Source: Thermoactinomyces intermedius
GTDB lineage: Bacteria > Bacillota > Bacilli > Thermoactinomycetales > Thermoactinomycetaceae
NCBI RefSeq assembly: GCF_016055025.1
Contig: NZ_JAECVW010000002.1
DNA length: 64,000 nt
Reading direction: 5' to 3' (one strand)
Part shown: one piece after another, positions 42,176 through 51,423 of the stretch
How positions within the stretch are numbered: the stretch's first letter is position 1
Layout of the letters: each line of letters starts with the position of its first letter
Program-made: the position numbers and the translations under genes
Notes under the pieces: model-generated
What the model was told of the DNA's origin: nothing
The model's input: the letters and a program-made list of their open reading frames with translations, nothing else
Databases searched by the model: none

Positions 42176-42220
42176 CAATAAAAAAGCACAAACGAAGGGC
42201 ACGCCCCCGTTTGTGCTTTC
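42176..42220 (-). terminator. Terminator of the gcv operon
   Basis: AAAGCACAAACG pairs with CGTTTGTGCTTT around a 13-nt loop, followed on the minus strand by TTTTTTATT. It starts 8 nt after the gcvPB stop. Confidence 0.85.
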
Positions 42221-42227
42221 ATTTTAT

Positions 42228-43688
42228 TCATTGGTCCGGTTTCGTCCAACGCACGACCGGCTTTCTTGCCGCCTGCACTTCATCCAATCTTTTCAATACG
42301 GTATGGTGCGGGGCTTCCTGCACGATCTCCGGATTTTCTTCCGCTTCTTTGGCAATTTGAATCATGGCCTCCACAAAGGCATCCAAGGTTTCTTTGCTTT
42401 CTGTTTCGGTCGGTTCAATCATCAGGCACTCATCCACGATCAGCGGGAAATAAATCGTCGGCGGATGCATGCCGAAATCCAGCAATCGTTTGGCCATATC
42501 CAGGGTCCGTACCCCCAATTTCTTCTGTTTTTTGCCGGACAAGACAAATTCATGTTTGCAATGTTGCGGATACGGCAGGTCGAAATAAGGCTCGAGCCGA
42601 CGCATCAGATAATTGGCATTTAATACGGCATCTTCTGACACCCGGCGCAAACCGGCAGGCCCCATCGTCCGGATATAGGCATATGCACGGACCAAAATCC
42701 CGAAGTTTCCGTAAAACCCTTTGATGCGGCCGATGGAGCCGGGAATATTTTCATCGAGATAATAATTTCCCTCATCATCCTTTTTCACGACCGGGGTGGG
42801 CAAAAACGGCGTCAATTCCTTTCGCACCCCGACCGGTCCGGCTCCCGGGCCGCCACCTCCATGCGGGGTTGTAAACGTTTTGTGCAAGTTTAAGTGCACC
42901 ACGTCAAATCCCATATCTCCGGGACGGGCAATCCCCAAAATCGCATTGGCATTGGCCCCGTCATAATACAGCAACCCGCCCGCTTCATGAACCAGGTCGG
43001 CAATTTCCAGAATTTGTTCTTCAAACAAGCCCAAGGTGTTGGGGTTGGTCAGCATCAGGGCTGCTGTATCTTCCCCCAAAACTTTTTTCAGTTCTTCCAC
43101 ATCCACCAGGCCTTTTTCGTTGGAAGGGATGGTGATGGTTTGAAATCCGGCGACGGAGGCACTGGCCGGGTTGGTTCCGTGTGCCGAATCCGGAACAATC
43201 ACTTTGTTTCGCCCGCTTTCCCCGCGCGATTCATGGTAAGCACGAATCAACATCAAGCCGGTCCATTCCCCTTGCGCTCCGGCGGCTGATTGCAACGTCA
43301 CGGCATCCATTCCGGTAATTTCGGCCAGGTCGTTTTGCAATTCATACAGAAGTTGCAAAGCGCCTTGAACCGTTTCTTCCGGCTGATAAGGATGGATTTG
43401 GGCAAATCCGGGATAACGGGCCACGTCCTCATGCACTTTCGGATTGTATTTCATGGTGCACGATCCCAAGGGATAAAAGCCGTTGTCCACACCGTGGTTG
43501 CGTCTGGACAATTCCGTATAGTGACGCATCAAATCCAGTTCGGACACTTCCGGGAGTTCCGCCGGTTCTTCCCGAAGCAACTCTGCTGGCAGATCATCCA
43601 CGTCGGGCACATCCGACTCCGGCAAACTGTATGCCACACGCCCCGGGCGGCTCATTTCAAAAATCAAGGCTTTCTCTTTGTTCTTCAT
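42228..43688 (-). CDS. gcvPB: Glycine decarboxylase P-protein subunit 2
   Basis: A 486-residue PLP-binding subunit of the glycine cleavage P-protein. The PLP lysine is K270 in NLHKTFTTPHGGGGPG, and PDSAHGTNPASASVAGF is conserved. With GcvPA it decarboxylates glycine and passes the aminomethyl group to lipoyl-GcvH. The ATG at 43688 has GGAGGAAAT upstream and overlaps the gcvPA stop as ATGA; a frame opening at 43775 reads over gcvPA and is not used. Confidence 0.96.
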   Translation of the reverse strand: MKNKEKALIFEMSRPGRVAYSLPESDVPDVDDLPAELLREEPAELPEVSELDLMRHYTELSRRNHGVDNGFYPLGSCTMKYNPKVHEDVARYPGFAQIHPYQPEETVQGALQLLYELQNDLAEITGMDAVTLQSAAGAQGEWTGLMLIRAYHESRGESGRNKVIVPDSAHGTNPASASVAGFQTITIPSNEKGLVDVEELKKVLGEDTAALMLTNPNTLGLFEEQILEIADLVHEAGGLLYYDGANANAILGIARPGDMGFDVVHLNLHKTFTTPHGGGGPGAGPVGVRKELTPFLPTPVVKKDDEGNYYLDENIPGSIGRIKGFYGNFGILVRAYAYIRTMGPAGLRRVSEDAVLNANYLMRRLEPYFDLPYPQHCKHEFVLSGKKQKKLGVRTLDMAKRLLDFGMHPPTIYFPLIVDECLMIEPTETESKETLDAFVEAMIQIAKEAEENPEIVQEAPHHTVLKRLDEVQAARKPVVRWTKPDQ

Positions 43689-45034
43689 AAGATTTCCTCC
43701 AATCTTTCTGCCAACTGGTCGATTTCTTCTTTGGTCCGCACTTCGGTCACTGCCATCAGCATCTGTTTCTCCCAAGCCGGGTTCAACTTTCCAAGATCAT
43801 ATCCGCCGATCATTCCGTGGCGGAGGAGGGCTTGATTGACTTCTGCGGCCGGGCGGCTGAGTTCAATCACAAATTCATTGAAGAACGGTTGCTGATAAAC
43901 CGGTCGAACCCCCGGAACCTGTGACAGGCGTTTTTGCGCGTAATGGGCTTTTTTGGTGTTTAACCAGGCCACTTCCTGCATGCCTTTTTTCCCCAATGCC
44001 GACATGTAAACGCTGGCGGCCAGGGCCATCAGTGCCTGATTGGAACAGATATTGGATGTCGCTTTGTCGCGGCGGATGTGTTGTTCCCTGGCCTGCAAAG
44101 TGAGAACAAATCCGCGCACCCCGTCTTCATCCACGGTTTGCCCCACAATCCGTCCCGGAATCTTGCGCATCAACTTTTTTGTCGTCGCAAAAAACCCGCA
44201 GTGGGGGCCTCCGAAAGAAGCCGGGATTCCCAAAGGTTGTGCATCCCCGACAACAATGTCCGCTTTATATTGGCCGGGCGGTTTCAAAATGCCGAGAGAC
44301 AACGGATTGGTGCTGACAATCAACAAGCCTTTATGCGCATGGGCAATTTCTTCAATCCCCTTTAAGTCTTCAATGTTCCCAAGGAAATTCGGGGATTGGA
44401 CAAGGACAGCCGCCGTTTTTTCATCCGCCAGCTGCCGCAGCGCTTCGATGTCGGTCACTCCGTCTTTGGCCGGCACCATGACAATCTCCCATCCGAATCC
44501 TTTGGCATTGGTTTGAAGAATCTGGACGGCCTCCGGATGGATGGTTTCAGAAACGATCATTTTTTTCTGACGGGAGGCCCCTGCCGCCACACTGGCTGCT
44601 TCCGCCAAGGCGGTAAATCCGTCATACATGGATGAGTTGGCCGCTTCCATGCCGGTCAGTTCACAAATCATGGTTTGGAATTCAAAAATGGCTTGCAGTT
44701 CCCCTTGGCTGATTTCCGGCTGGTAAGGGGTATAAGCGGTATAAAATTCCGACCGCGAGATGACATGATTCACTACACTGGGAATATGGTGTTCATACAC
44801 GCCGGCTCCCAAAAAAGAAACATATTGGTCCAACGAAGCATTTTTTCCGGCCAGACGGGCCATATGCCTCACCAAAGCCGGCTCACTCATCGCTTGGGGA
44901 AGGTTTAATTCGCCTTGAAAGCGCACTTCTTCGGGAATCTCTGCAAACAACTCCTCAACCGATCCGACTCCAATGGTTTTCAACATTTCTTTCCGATCCT
45001 GATCCGTCATCGGCAAATAACGAAACTTTGTCAT
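43685..45034 (-). CDS. gcvPA: Glycine decarboxylase P-protein subunit 1
   Basis: A 449-residue subunit with FRYLPMTDQDRKEML at the start, then YTPYQPEISQGELQAIFEFQ and DAQPLGIPASFGGPHCGFFA, the usual GcvPA motifs. It forms the decarboxylase with GcvPB. GGCGGAGG precedes the ATG. It lies 22 nt after gcvT and overlaps gcvPB by 4 nt. Confidence 0.96.
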   Translation of the reverse strand: MTKFRYLPMTDQDRKEMLKTIGVGSVEELFAEIPEEVRFQGELNLPQAMSEPALVRHMARLAGKNASLDQYVSFLGAGVYEHHIPSVVNHVISRSEFYTAYTPYQPEISQGELQAIFEFQTMICELTGMEAANSSMYDGFTALAEAASVAAGASRQKKMIVSETIHPEAVQILQTNAKGFGWEIVMVPAKDGVTDIEALRQLADEKTAAVLVQSPNFLGNIEDLKGIEEIAHAHKGLLIVSTNPLSLGILKPPGQYKADIVVGDAQPLGIPASFGGPHCGFFATTKKLMRKIPGRIVGQTVDEDGVRGFVLTLQAREQHIRRDKATSNICSNQALMALAASVYMSALGKKGMQEVAWLNTKKAHYAQKRLSQVPGVRPVYQQPFFNEFVIELSRPAAEVNQALLRHGMIGGYDLGKLNPAWEKQMLMAVTEVRTKEEIDQLAERLEEIL

Positions 45035-45056
45035 ATCCGACCTCCGCCTTTCTCTT

Positions 45057-46154
45057 TTACTTCTCGCGCTGATAAAAAGGGGTTTTGACGATTTTCGCTT
45101 TCAATTTTTTCTTGCGGATTTGCACTTCCACTTCTTCACCGGTTTTGGCATATTCTGAACGGATCAATGCCAACCCGATATTCTTTTTTAACGTGGGGGA
45201 CTGTGTTCCCGTGGTGACTTCCCCGATTTTTTCTTCCCCCCGGTAAACAGGGTAGCCGGTGCGCGGAATTCCCCGCTCCGCCATTTCCAGTCCGACCAGT
45301 TTGCGGGGAGCGCCTTCTTTCTTTTGCAAAGCCAAGACGTCCCGCCCGATGAACTCCCCTTTATCCGGTTTGACGGCAAAGCCCAACCCTGCTTCGACCG
45401 GGGTAATCGTTTCGGACAGTTCTTGTCCGTATAACGGGAGTTTGGCCTCAAAGCGTAAGGTGTCCCGTGCTCCCAATCCGCAAGGCAAAACACCTTCCGG
45501 CTTTCCTTCCTCCAGAATCGCCTTCCACAACCCGGGAGCGTCCTCAGCGGAAAAATAGATTTCAAACCCGTCTTCCCCGGTGTAACCGGTTCGTGAAACC
45601 AGACATCCTTTGACTCCGGCAATCTCGGTTTCCTGTTGGAATTTGAAAAATGAAATCGATGATAAATCCGTTTCCGTCAAGCGTTGCAATACCTGTTCCG
45701 CCAGCGGCCCCTGCAAAGCAAGAAGCGCCACTTTCTCGGAAATGTCTTCCACAACCACTTGTCCGGAAGCATGTTGTTTGATCCAGTCGTAATCTTTATC
45801 GATATTTGAAGCATTCACCACCAGCATGAATGTTTCTTCTCCTGTCCGGTAAATCAACAGGTCGTCGATGGTTCCGCCATCCTCTTTGCACATGATGGTA
45901 TATTGCGCGGCTCCCGGTTTCAGCTTGGAAACATCATTGGTGGTCAGCTTTTGCAGCAGATCCAAAGCACCCGGCCCGCTGACCATGATTTCTCCCATGT
46001 GGGAAACATCAAACAATCCGGCTTTGGTTCGGACCGCTTCGTGCTCCTGTTTGATGCCGGAAAACTGGACAGGCATTTCCCAACCGCCAAAAGCAACCAT
46101 TTTGGCGTCATCTTTGTAAACTTCATACAACGGAGTTTTTTTCAGCTCACTCAT
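45057..46154 (-). CDS. gcvT: Glycine cleavage system T-protein (aminomethyltransferase)
   Basis: A 365-residue folate-dependent enzyme that releases ammonia from aminomethyl-lipoyl-GcvH and forms 5,10-methylene-THF, the substrate used by FolD. Conserved FGGWEMPVQFSGIKQEHEAVR and GVDVSHMGE-type (FDVSHMGEI) motifs and the folate site YTGEDGFEIYF are present. AAGGAGG precedes the ATG. First gene of the operon, directly downstream of a tandem glycine riboswitch. Confidence 0.97.
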   Translation of the reverse strand: MSELKKTPLYEVYKDDAKMVAFGGWEMPVQFSGIKQEHEAVRTKAGLFDVSHMGEIMVSGPGALDLLQKLTTNDVSKLKPGAAQYTIMCKEDGGTIDDLLIYRTGEETFMLVVNASNIDKDYDWIKQHASGQVVVEDISEKVALLALQGPLAEQVLQRLTETDLSSISFFKFQQETEIAGVKGCLVSRTGYTGEDGFEIYFSAEDAPGLWKAILEEGKPEGVLPCGLGARDTLRFEAKLPLYGQELSETITPVEAGLGFAVKPDKGEFIGRDVLALQKKEGAPRKLVGLEMAERGIPRTGYPVYRGEEKIGEVTTGTQSPTLKKNIGLALIRSEYAKTGEEVEVQIRKKKLKAKIVKTPFYQREK

Positions 46155-46183
46155 GTCTGGTTCCTCCTTACTTCATGGGTCAT

Positions 46184-46230
46184 GAAAAAAAGACAGAATG
46201 TCCCCTGTCACGGGAAAAACACTCTGTCCT
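46184..46230 (-). terminator. Expression platform terminator of the glycine riboswitch
   Basis: On the minus strand GACAGAGTG pairs with CATTCTGTC, followed by seven T residues. Its first arm overlaps the 3' end of the second aptamer, so glycine binding should disfavour termination. Confidence 0.82.
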
Positions 46231-46406
46231 TATGACCTGAGAGTTGCTTTGCGAAATGAACGCAAAGTTGCCCCTTTGGTGGCTGTGATCCAAAAGACCA
46301 GCACTCTCCAGAGGTGCGTCCAGCGGGCCTCCTTTTGCCTGAGAGATTCGCCTTCTTTCAAGGCTTGCTCCTTCGGCGCCACGGATGTGGTCTCTCCTCC
46401 CGCCTT
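46222..46406 (-). promoter_or_regulatory. Tandem glycine riboswitch (gcvT motif)
   Basis: Two aptamers are visible on the minus strand. The first has GGAGAGACC, GCCGAAGGAGCAA and TCTCAGGCAAAAGGA; the second has CTGGAGAGTGCT, CACCAAAGGGGCAA and CTCAGGTCATAAGGACAGAG. This is the classic gcvT element, which turns on glycine-cleavage genes when glycine is abundant. Confidence 0.95.
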
Positions 46407-46574
46407 CAACCGCCGAACGATATTTGGTTATCTACCCCTCATTTTGCCATAATTCACGATTATTTTCGAGGTTATTATATAAAAAAGTTCGTTTTTATTT
46501 CCCCATGCATTCATTTACTTCGTTTGAACCATACTATAACAGGATTCATGACTATCAGAAAGGTGGATCGACGG

Positions 46575-48302
46575 ATGCATTCACCCCCGATTCGTTTTGA
46601 CCGAACATGGCTTCAATCCTTTCTGACCCAAGCGGAAACAGACCAAAACTGGTCCACATGGGAACGCTTCCAATTGGCGGTGGAAGCGGCCGAAAAAAAG
46701 ATCATCCCTTCTTTTGAATCTATCCAATGTTTGAAACAAATTCAAGGGTTTGAACCGCTTCCGCACCAAATTGAAGTCGCAAGGCGTGTCATCAACGAAA
46801 TGCGCGGCCGTGCCATCCTGGCGGATGAAGTGGGACTCGGAAAAACCATTGAAGCCGGTTTGATTTTCAAAGAATATCTGATCCGCGGACTGGTCAAGCG
46901 GGCTTTGGTTTTGGTGCCTTCATCTTTAGTATTGCAATGGACCCGGGAATTGAATCAAAAATTTGACATCCCGGTCATGGCCCAAAAGAAAGTCTGGATG
47001 TGGGACAAATATGACTTTTTAGTCGCTTCCATCGACACCGCCAAACGAACCCCCCACCGCGAACATGTGTTGAACAAGCATTATGATCTGGTCATTATCG
47101 ATGAAGCCCACAAACTGAAAAACCGGCGTACGAAAAACTGGCAATTTATTAACCAGTTGCAAAAAAAATATTGTCTGTTGCTGACGGCAACGCCTATTCA
47201 AAATGAGATACAGGAATTATATAACCTGGTGACCCTTTTAAAACCGGGGCACCTGGGAAAACAGTCCGATTTTAACAGCGATTATGTCGCAGGAAAACGA
47301 AAAGCCAAAAATGAGGCCCAACTGAAAGAGGAAATTCAACGCGTGTTGATCCGAAACCGCCGCTCCGATCAGCAACTACCGTTGACCAAACGGCATGTTC
47401 AAACCATTTCTATCGAACTTTCCGGTGCCGAGCGGGCTCTGTATGACGGCATCACAAACTTTGTACGCCAAAGATACCACAAATCATCCGACATGCAAAA
47501 CACGCTTTCCCTTTTGGTTTTGCAAAAAGAAATTTGCAGCAGCCGGGACGCGGTGTTTCATACTTTATTTAAACTACTGCAAAAAGAGGCAAAAGGTCAA
47601 TCCGAAATTTCGCCGGAGATTTCCAATCTGATCACGCTTTTAAGAAGCATAAAATATTCTTCCAAAGCCAAAGCCGCCGTCGAATTAATCCGCCGCCTGT
47701 CCCCGGAAAAAGTGGTGTTGTTTACGGAATACCGCGCAACCCAGGAAATGCTGATGCGGGAATTACTCAATGCCGGGATTCAAGCCGTCCCCTTTCGCGG
47801 CGGATTTAACCGGAATAAAAAAGACTGGATGATGGAGCTGTTCCAAAAAAGGGCCCAGGTTCTTGTCGCGACGGAGGCAGGCGGCGAAGGCATCAATCTC
47901 CAATTTTGCCGCCATATGATCAACTATGACATGCCCTGGAACCCGATGCGGGTGGAACAACGAATCGGCCGGATTCACCGGTTGGGGCAAAAAAGCGATG
48001 TGTATATTTATAATTTTGCCACCTTAAACACCATTGAGGAGCATATCATCTGGTTGCTGCATGAAAAAATCGATCTTTTCCGGTCCGTCATCGGCGAACT
48101 GGAAGTCATTTTGGAAAAAATGGATTGGGAAAAAGACGTGGAACAAAACATTATGCGGGTTTGGCTGGAAGCGAAAGATGACGGGGAAGTCCGCAAGCAA
48201 CTGAGCAAATGGGGAGATGCCTTTTTTGAAACGAAAAAAGCGGTCCTGAAAGATCGGAAGGAAAAAGAGGATGTGTTGCTTTATGGATCCAGCCCAAGTT
48301 AG
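46575..48302 (+). CDS. yqhH: SNF2-family DEAD/DEAH helicase YqhH
   Basis: A 575-residue ATP-dependent translocase. Walker A is LADEVGLGKTIEAG (84-97), the DEAH box is at 176-179, and the second RecA domain ends in the motif EQRIGRIHRLGQKSDVYIYNFAT. It resembles RapA/HepA and the short SNF2 proteins of Bacillus. Biological role unknown. The ATG at 46575 has AAAGGTGG eight bases upstream; the frame stays open back to 46314 but that part is the riboswitch region of the opposite strand. It is divergent from gcvT and overlaps yqhG by 20 nt. Confidence 0.9.
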   Translation: MHSPPIRFDRTWLQSFLTQAETDQNWSTWERFQLAVEAAEKKIIPSFESIQCLKQIQGFEPLPHQIEVARRVINEMRGRAILADEVGLGKTIEAGLIFKEYLIRGLVKRALVLVPSSLVLQWTRELNQKFDIPVMAQKKVWMWDKYDFLVASIDTAKRTPHREHVLNKHYDLVIIDEAHKLKNRRTKNWQFINQLQKKYCLLLTATPIQNEIQELYNLVTLLKPGHLGKQSDFNSDYVAGKRKAKNEAQLKEEIQRVLIRNRRSDQQLPLTKRHVQTISIELSGAERALYDGITNFVRQRYHKSSDMQNTLSLLVLQKEICSSRDAVFHTLFKLLQKEAKGQSEISPEISNLITLLRSIKYSSKAKAAVELIRRLSPEKVVLFTEYRATQEMLMRELLNAGIQAVPFRGGFNRNKKDWMMELFQKRAQVLVATEAGGEGINLQFCRHMINYDMPWNPMRVEQRIGRIHRLGQKSDVYIYNFATLNTIEEHIIWLLHEKIDLFRSVIGELEVILEKMDWEKDVEQNIMRVWLEAKDDGEVRKQLSKWGDAFFETKKAVLKDRKEKEDVLLYGSSPS

Positions 48303-49089
48303 AGAGTGGACAGAGAAATACCTGAAGCTTTATCAATGCCCGGTCATTGAATCGGGCCCTTCTTATCTGATCACACAATTATCGGTCGAAGCCGATAAAG
48401 ATTTGCTCAACCGTCCCTTCTACTGGATGTACGTTGAAAAAATGAACATTCCGCCCAAACCGGTCCAACTTTGCTTTATTTTCGATCCAAAAAACCATCC
48501 TCCTGACATCCGGGGGGAAATACTGCATTACGGGTCCCCCCGTTTCCAAAAAATGCTCCAATCCGCGCAAAAACACGGAAAATTTGTCCGTTTGTACGAA
48601 GATCCCGGCTGGCAACCAAGCCACTCGCCATCCAAGCCCTACACGCCCTGGCTGTTGGTCAATTATCAGCTTTCCTATGTTTGTGACCAGAAAAAGGATC
48701 GCTTGTGTTCCCTTGGCATCAATTTGTTAAACGGGGAAATTGCCGAGTCGTTTTATGACCGTCTGAAAAACCGAAAATGGTTGAACCGCCTGCCTCCCCA
48801 CCGCTATCTCCCTGCACAGGGAATGTCTTTGACTGAAGCCGTCGGCGAATTGGAATACTATCTGGAAGACCAATTGAAAGAAGAAGACCAGACATGGGCA
48901 ACCAAAGCAAAAGAACGATTGCGCATGGAACTGGAGCAATTAAATGCCTTTTATCCGGATGATGAGGAAAACCAAGGCGAAGAAATCCGGCTGGAAAAGA
49001 AAAACCGGGAACAAGAATTGGTTTGGCAATTCCATCCCCGCATCGAAGCGGAGGTGGTCAATGCCGGACTGTTTTACATGGAATCATGA
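48283..49089 (+). CDS. yqhG: YqhG family protein, unknown function
   Basis: A 268-residue cytoplasmic protein found beside yqhH in Bacillales. Visible blocks: EWTEKYLKLYQCPVIESGPSYLI, LTVELS-like TQLSVEADKDLLNRPFYWMYVEK, and a C-terminal acidic helical part (ELEYYLEDQLKEEDQTWATKAKERL, written here as adjoining motifs). No enzymatic motif is recognised. The ATG at 48283 (MDPAQVREW) has AAAGAGG 12 bases upstream; ATG 48271 abuts that site. Its overlap with yqhH indicates coupled translation and a shared task. Confidence 0.85.
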   Translation: MDPAQVREWTEKYLKLYQCPVIESGPSYLITQLSVEADKDLLNRPFYWMYVEKMNIPPKPVQLCFIFDPKNHPPDIRGEILHYGSPRFQKMLQSAQKHGKFVRLYEDPGWQPSHSPSKPYTPWLLVNYQLSYVCDQKKDRLCSLGINLLNGEIAESFYDRLKNRKWLNRLPPHRYLPAQGMSLTEAVGELEYYLEDQLKEEDQTWATKAKERLRMELEQLNAFYPDDEENQGEEIRLEKKNREQELVWQFHPRIEAEVVNAGLFYMES

Positions 49090-49130
49090 AAAAACAGGGT
49101 GTGGCTTAAACCCGGCACACACCCTGTTTC
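49090..49130. terminator. Bidirectional terminator between yqhG and the methyltransferase gene
   Basis: AAACAGGGTGTG pairs with CACACCCTGTTT across a 13-nt loop; short T-runs flank both sides. Confidence 0.75.
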
Positions 49131-49150
49131 CGTTTGGCCTTATGTAACTT

Positions 49151-49762
49151 TTAACGTTTGGTGATCAAGACGATATTCCCCGGGATCCCGTTGGTCTGTC
49201 CCATCAGGCGCAAGGGAAGAATGGGGCCGAGAGTGAAATGATCGGGTGAAAACAGCGACTCAATCGTTTCCTTGGCCAGCGGTTTAATGGCAATTTCCCT
49301 TTCGCCGGCCGCTTCTTTCAGCTTATCGGTCAATTCGCGGCAACCCCGCAATAACAATTGTCCGCCCGGTTTTAAAACGCGCAGAATCTCTTTCACGTAC
49401 CGGGGCCGGTCTTCTTCCGGAATCACATGCAGGCAACCCCGGTCATTGGCAAAATCAACCGATTCATCCTCAACGGGAAGCGCCAAAGCGTTTCCTTGTT
49501 TGAAATCGACTTTAACCTTTGCTTCTTCCGCCCGTTTTTTCGCCAGTTGAATGGCATTGGACGAAAAGTCCACCCCGGTGACATCAAATCCGCATTTCGC
49601 CAGTAAAATCGATTCCCATCCGCCGCCGCAACCGATGTCCACCCCACGCTTTCCCTCTGGTGGCAACCCTTTGACGGCAAATAACGCAACCAGTTCCGAT
49701 GAAGCTGTTCCAAAATCCCAGTTTTTAAAGTCGCCGGTTTCGTAAGCTTGATTCCAGTCCAT
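49151..49762 (-). CDS. Class I SAM-dependent methyltransferase
   Basis: A 203-residue enzyme. The SAM-binding motif I is VDIGCGGGWESILLAKCG, followed by VTGVDFSSNAIQLAK and FANDRGCLHVIPEEDRP. The C-terminal half is short. Substrate unknown; the family includes small-molecule and thiopurine/tellurite methyltransferases. The ATG at 49762 has GGGGGATGGAG upstream. It is convergent with yqhG. Confidence 0.85.
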   Translation of the reverse strand: MDWNQAYETGDFKNWDFGTASSELVALFAVKGLPPEGKRGVDIGCGGGWESILLAKCGFDVTGVDFSSNAIQLAKKRAEEAKVKVDFKQGNALALPVEDESVDFANDRGCLHVIPEEDRPRYVKEILRVLKPGGQLLLRGCRELTDKLKEAAGEREIAIKPLAKETIESLFSPDHFTLGPILPLRLMGQTNGIPGNIVLITKR

Positions 49763-49837
49763 CTCCATCCCCCATTTTGGTGAATAATGAAATGACAAAA
49801 TTATTATATTCCCTTTTCCTTTAAAAAAGAAACCACG

Positions 49838-50581
49838 TCACGGATTCAGTAATTTGGACAGAAATTGACGGGTGCGTTCCTCTTTGGGATTCACAAAAAT
49901 TTCATCCGGCGATCCCGATTCGATCACTTTTCCGTGATCCATAAAAATGATTTGGTCCGCCACGTCACGGGCAAAAGACATCTCATGGGTGACAATCAGC
50001 ATCGTTTGCTGCTCCCGGGCCAGCTCTTTCATCGTTTTCAGCACTTCCCCGACCAGCTCCGGATCCAGCGCCGAAGTCGGTTCATCAAAAAGCAGCACCT
50101 CCGGTTCCATCGCCAACGCCCGGGCAATGGCCACGCGCTGTTGTTGCCCTCCGGAAAGCTGGCTCGGAAACACATGCTTTTTGTCGGACAATCCCACTTT
50201 TTCAAGCAATTGTTCGGCTTTTTCCCGTGCCTTTTGCTTTGATTCCTTTTTGACCACAACCGGCCCTTCCATCACATTCTCCAGCACCGTACGATGCGGA
50301 AACAAGTGAAATCCCTGAAATACCATCCCGGTTTTTTCGCGCAACTTCCGGATTTCCGCCGGCGCGATTTTCCGGTCTCCGAACGACAGTGTGACATTGG
50401 AAATGGTCAATTGTCCCCGGTCGGGGGTTTCCAGCAGATTCAAGCAACGCAACAGGGTCGATTTTCCCGATCCGCTCGGACCGATGATGCAAACCACTTC
50501 CCCCTGGCGGACCTCCAACTCAATCCCTTTCAATACTTCCACATCACCAAACGATTTATGAAGATCTTTGATCCCGATCAC
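49838..50581 (-). CDS. Polar amino acid ABC transporter ATP-binding protein
   Basis: A 247-residue ATPase of the GlnQ/HisP type. Walker A GPSGSGKSTLL (34-44), Q-loop, signature LSGGQQQRVAIARAL, Walker B LLFDEPTSALDPE and the H-loop VTHEMSFARDVADQIIFMDHGKV are all complete. GTG start with GGGGGAGCAG upstream. It follows the permease gene by 15 nt; the binding protein is probably the one encoded at 54019-54807. Confidence 0.93.
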   Translation of the reverse strand: MIGIKDLHKSFGDVEVLKGIELEVRQGEVVCIIGPSGSGKSTLLRCLNLLETPDRGQLTISNVTLSFGDRKIAPAEIRKLREKTGMVFQGFHLFPHRTVLENVMEGPVVVKKESKQKAREKAEQLLEKVGLSDKKHVFPSQLSGGQQQRVAIARALAMEPEVLLFDEPTSALDPELVGEVLKTMKELAREQQTMLIVTHEMSFARDVADQIIFMDHGKVIESGSPDEIFVNPKEERTRQFLSKLLNP

Positions 50582-50596
50582 AGCTGCTCCCCCTTT

Positions 50597-51286
50597 CTAT
50601 GCCGCATAACGTCCATACCGTTTTTCCAGTTTTTCCTGGACAATGTTCAGCAATGTACAAATCACCCAATAAAAGAATGCGACCAAAATGTACACCGTCA
50701 TGTAATCAAAAGCGCGGGCACCGACGATTTTGGCATGATAAAACATTTCGTTCACCGTGATCATCGCCAACAAAGAAGTATCCTTCACCAAACTTAAAAA
50801 GGTGTTCGCCAAAGACGGGAGAGCCACCCGGGCCGCCTGCGGAATAATCACCCGGCGCATCGTTTGCCAATAAGTCATGTTGAGGGACGATGCGGCTTCC
50901 CACTGCCCTTTGGGAATGGAGAGAATGGATCCCCGGATTGTTTCCGCGGAGTATCCCCCGACATTGAGCGACAAACCAATGATCCCTGCCAGCGTGGCCG
51001 TTAGCTTGATGCCGATCACCGGAAGCCCGAAGTACAAGATAAATAATTGCACCAACAAAGGCGTCCCGCGGATAATGGAGATGTAGGCGCGGGCAATCCA
51101 CTGAAACAAAAAGTTTTTGGACATGCGGCCGACGGCGGTGATTAAGCCGAGCAAAAGCCCGATTGCCATGGACACCAAGCTCATCCAGATTGTGGCCGCC
51201 AACCCTTCCAAAATGTAAGGCGCGCTTTCAACCGCCAATTCAAGGTCAAATAATTGTTCCCAGCGAATTTGCGTTAACACATCCAT
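50597..51286 (-). CDS. Polar amino acid ABC transporter permease
   Basis: A 229-residue membrane subunit with five to six helices and the EAA loop EAASSLNMTYWQTMRRVIIPQAARVALPS-type region (EAASSLNMTYWQTM then RVIIPQAARVALP). ATG at 51286 has GGAGTG seven bases upstream. Co-transcribed with the ATPase gene. Substrate is probably a polar amino acid such as glutamine, cystine or arginine. Confidence 0.92.
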   Translation of the reverse strand: MDVLTQIRWEQLFDLELAVESAPYILEGLAATIWMSLVSMAIGLLLGLITAVGRMSKNFLFQWIARAYISIIRGTPLLVQLFILYFGLPVIGIKLTATLAGIIGLSLNVGGYSAETIRGSILSIPKGQWEAASSLNMTYWQTMRRVIIPQAARVALPSLANTFLSLVKDTSLLAMITVNEMFYHAKIVGARAFDYMTVYILVAFFYWVICTLLNIVQEKLEKRYGRYAA

Positions 51287-51387
51287 TTTTTGACACTCCA
51301 TCGTAAATATATTCTAAGTCTATCAATTTACTTTTATTTAAAGGTGGATGATTCTATCATAATCAGACCCTGACTCCGTGTCAAAGC

Positions 51388-51415
51388 AAAAAAGGCGACA
51401 CGAAGTCGCCTCTTT
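51388..51415 (-). terminator. Terminator after the cyclase-family gene
   Basis: AGGCGACTTCGTGTCGCCT forms a short stem-loop (GGCGAC/GTCGCC) followed by TTTTTT on the minus strand. Confidence 0.75.
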
Positions 51416-51423
51416 TTCCTTCG

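Larger units (their letters stand above)
41764..42227. other. Gap upstream of the MHS transporter gene
   Basis: Two hairpins bound this stretch: the gcvPB terminator (42176-42220) and a perfect palindrome with T-run (41843-41874). Between them the minus strand has short frames only, the best being 26 codons after AAGGTG near 42095. A TATATAT run near 42110 could be promoter-like. I see no gene that I would defend. Confidence 0.55.

Noticed and set aside
46314..46574. N-terminal extension of yqhH into the riboswitch region
   Set aside because: The added residues derive from the complement of the glycine riboswitch; ATG 46575 has the ribosome site and gives the family's usual N-terminus.
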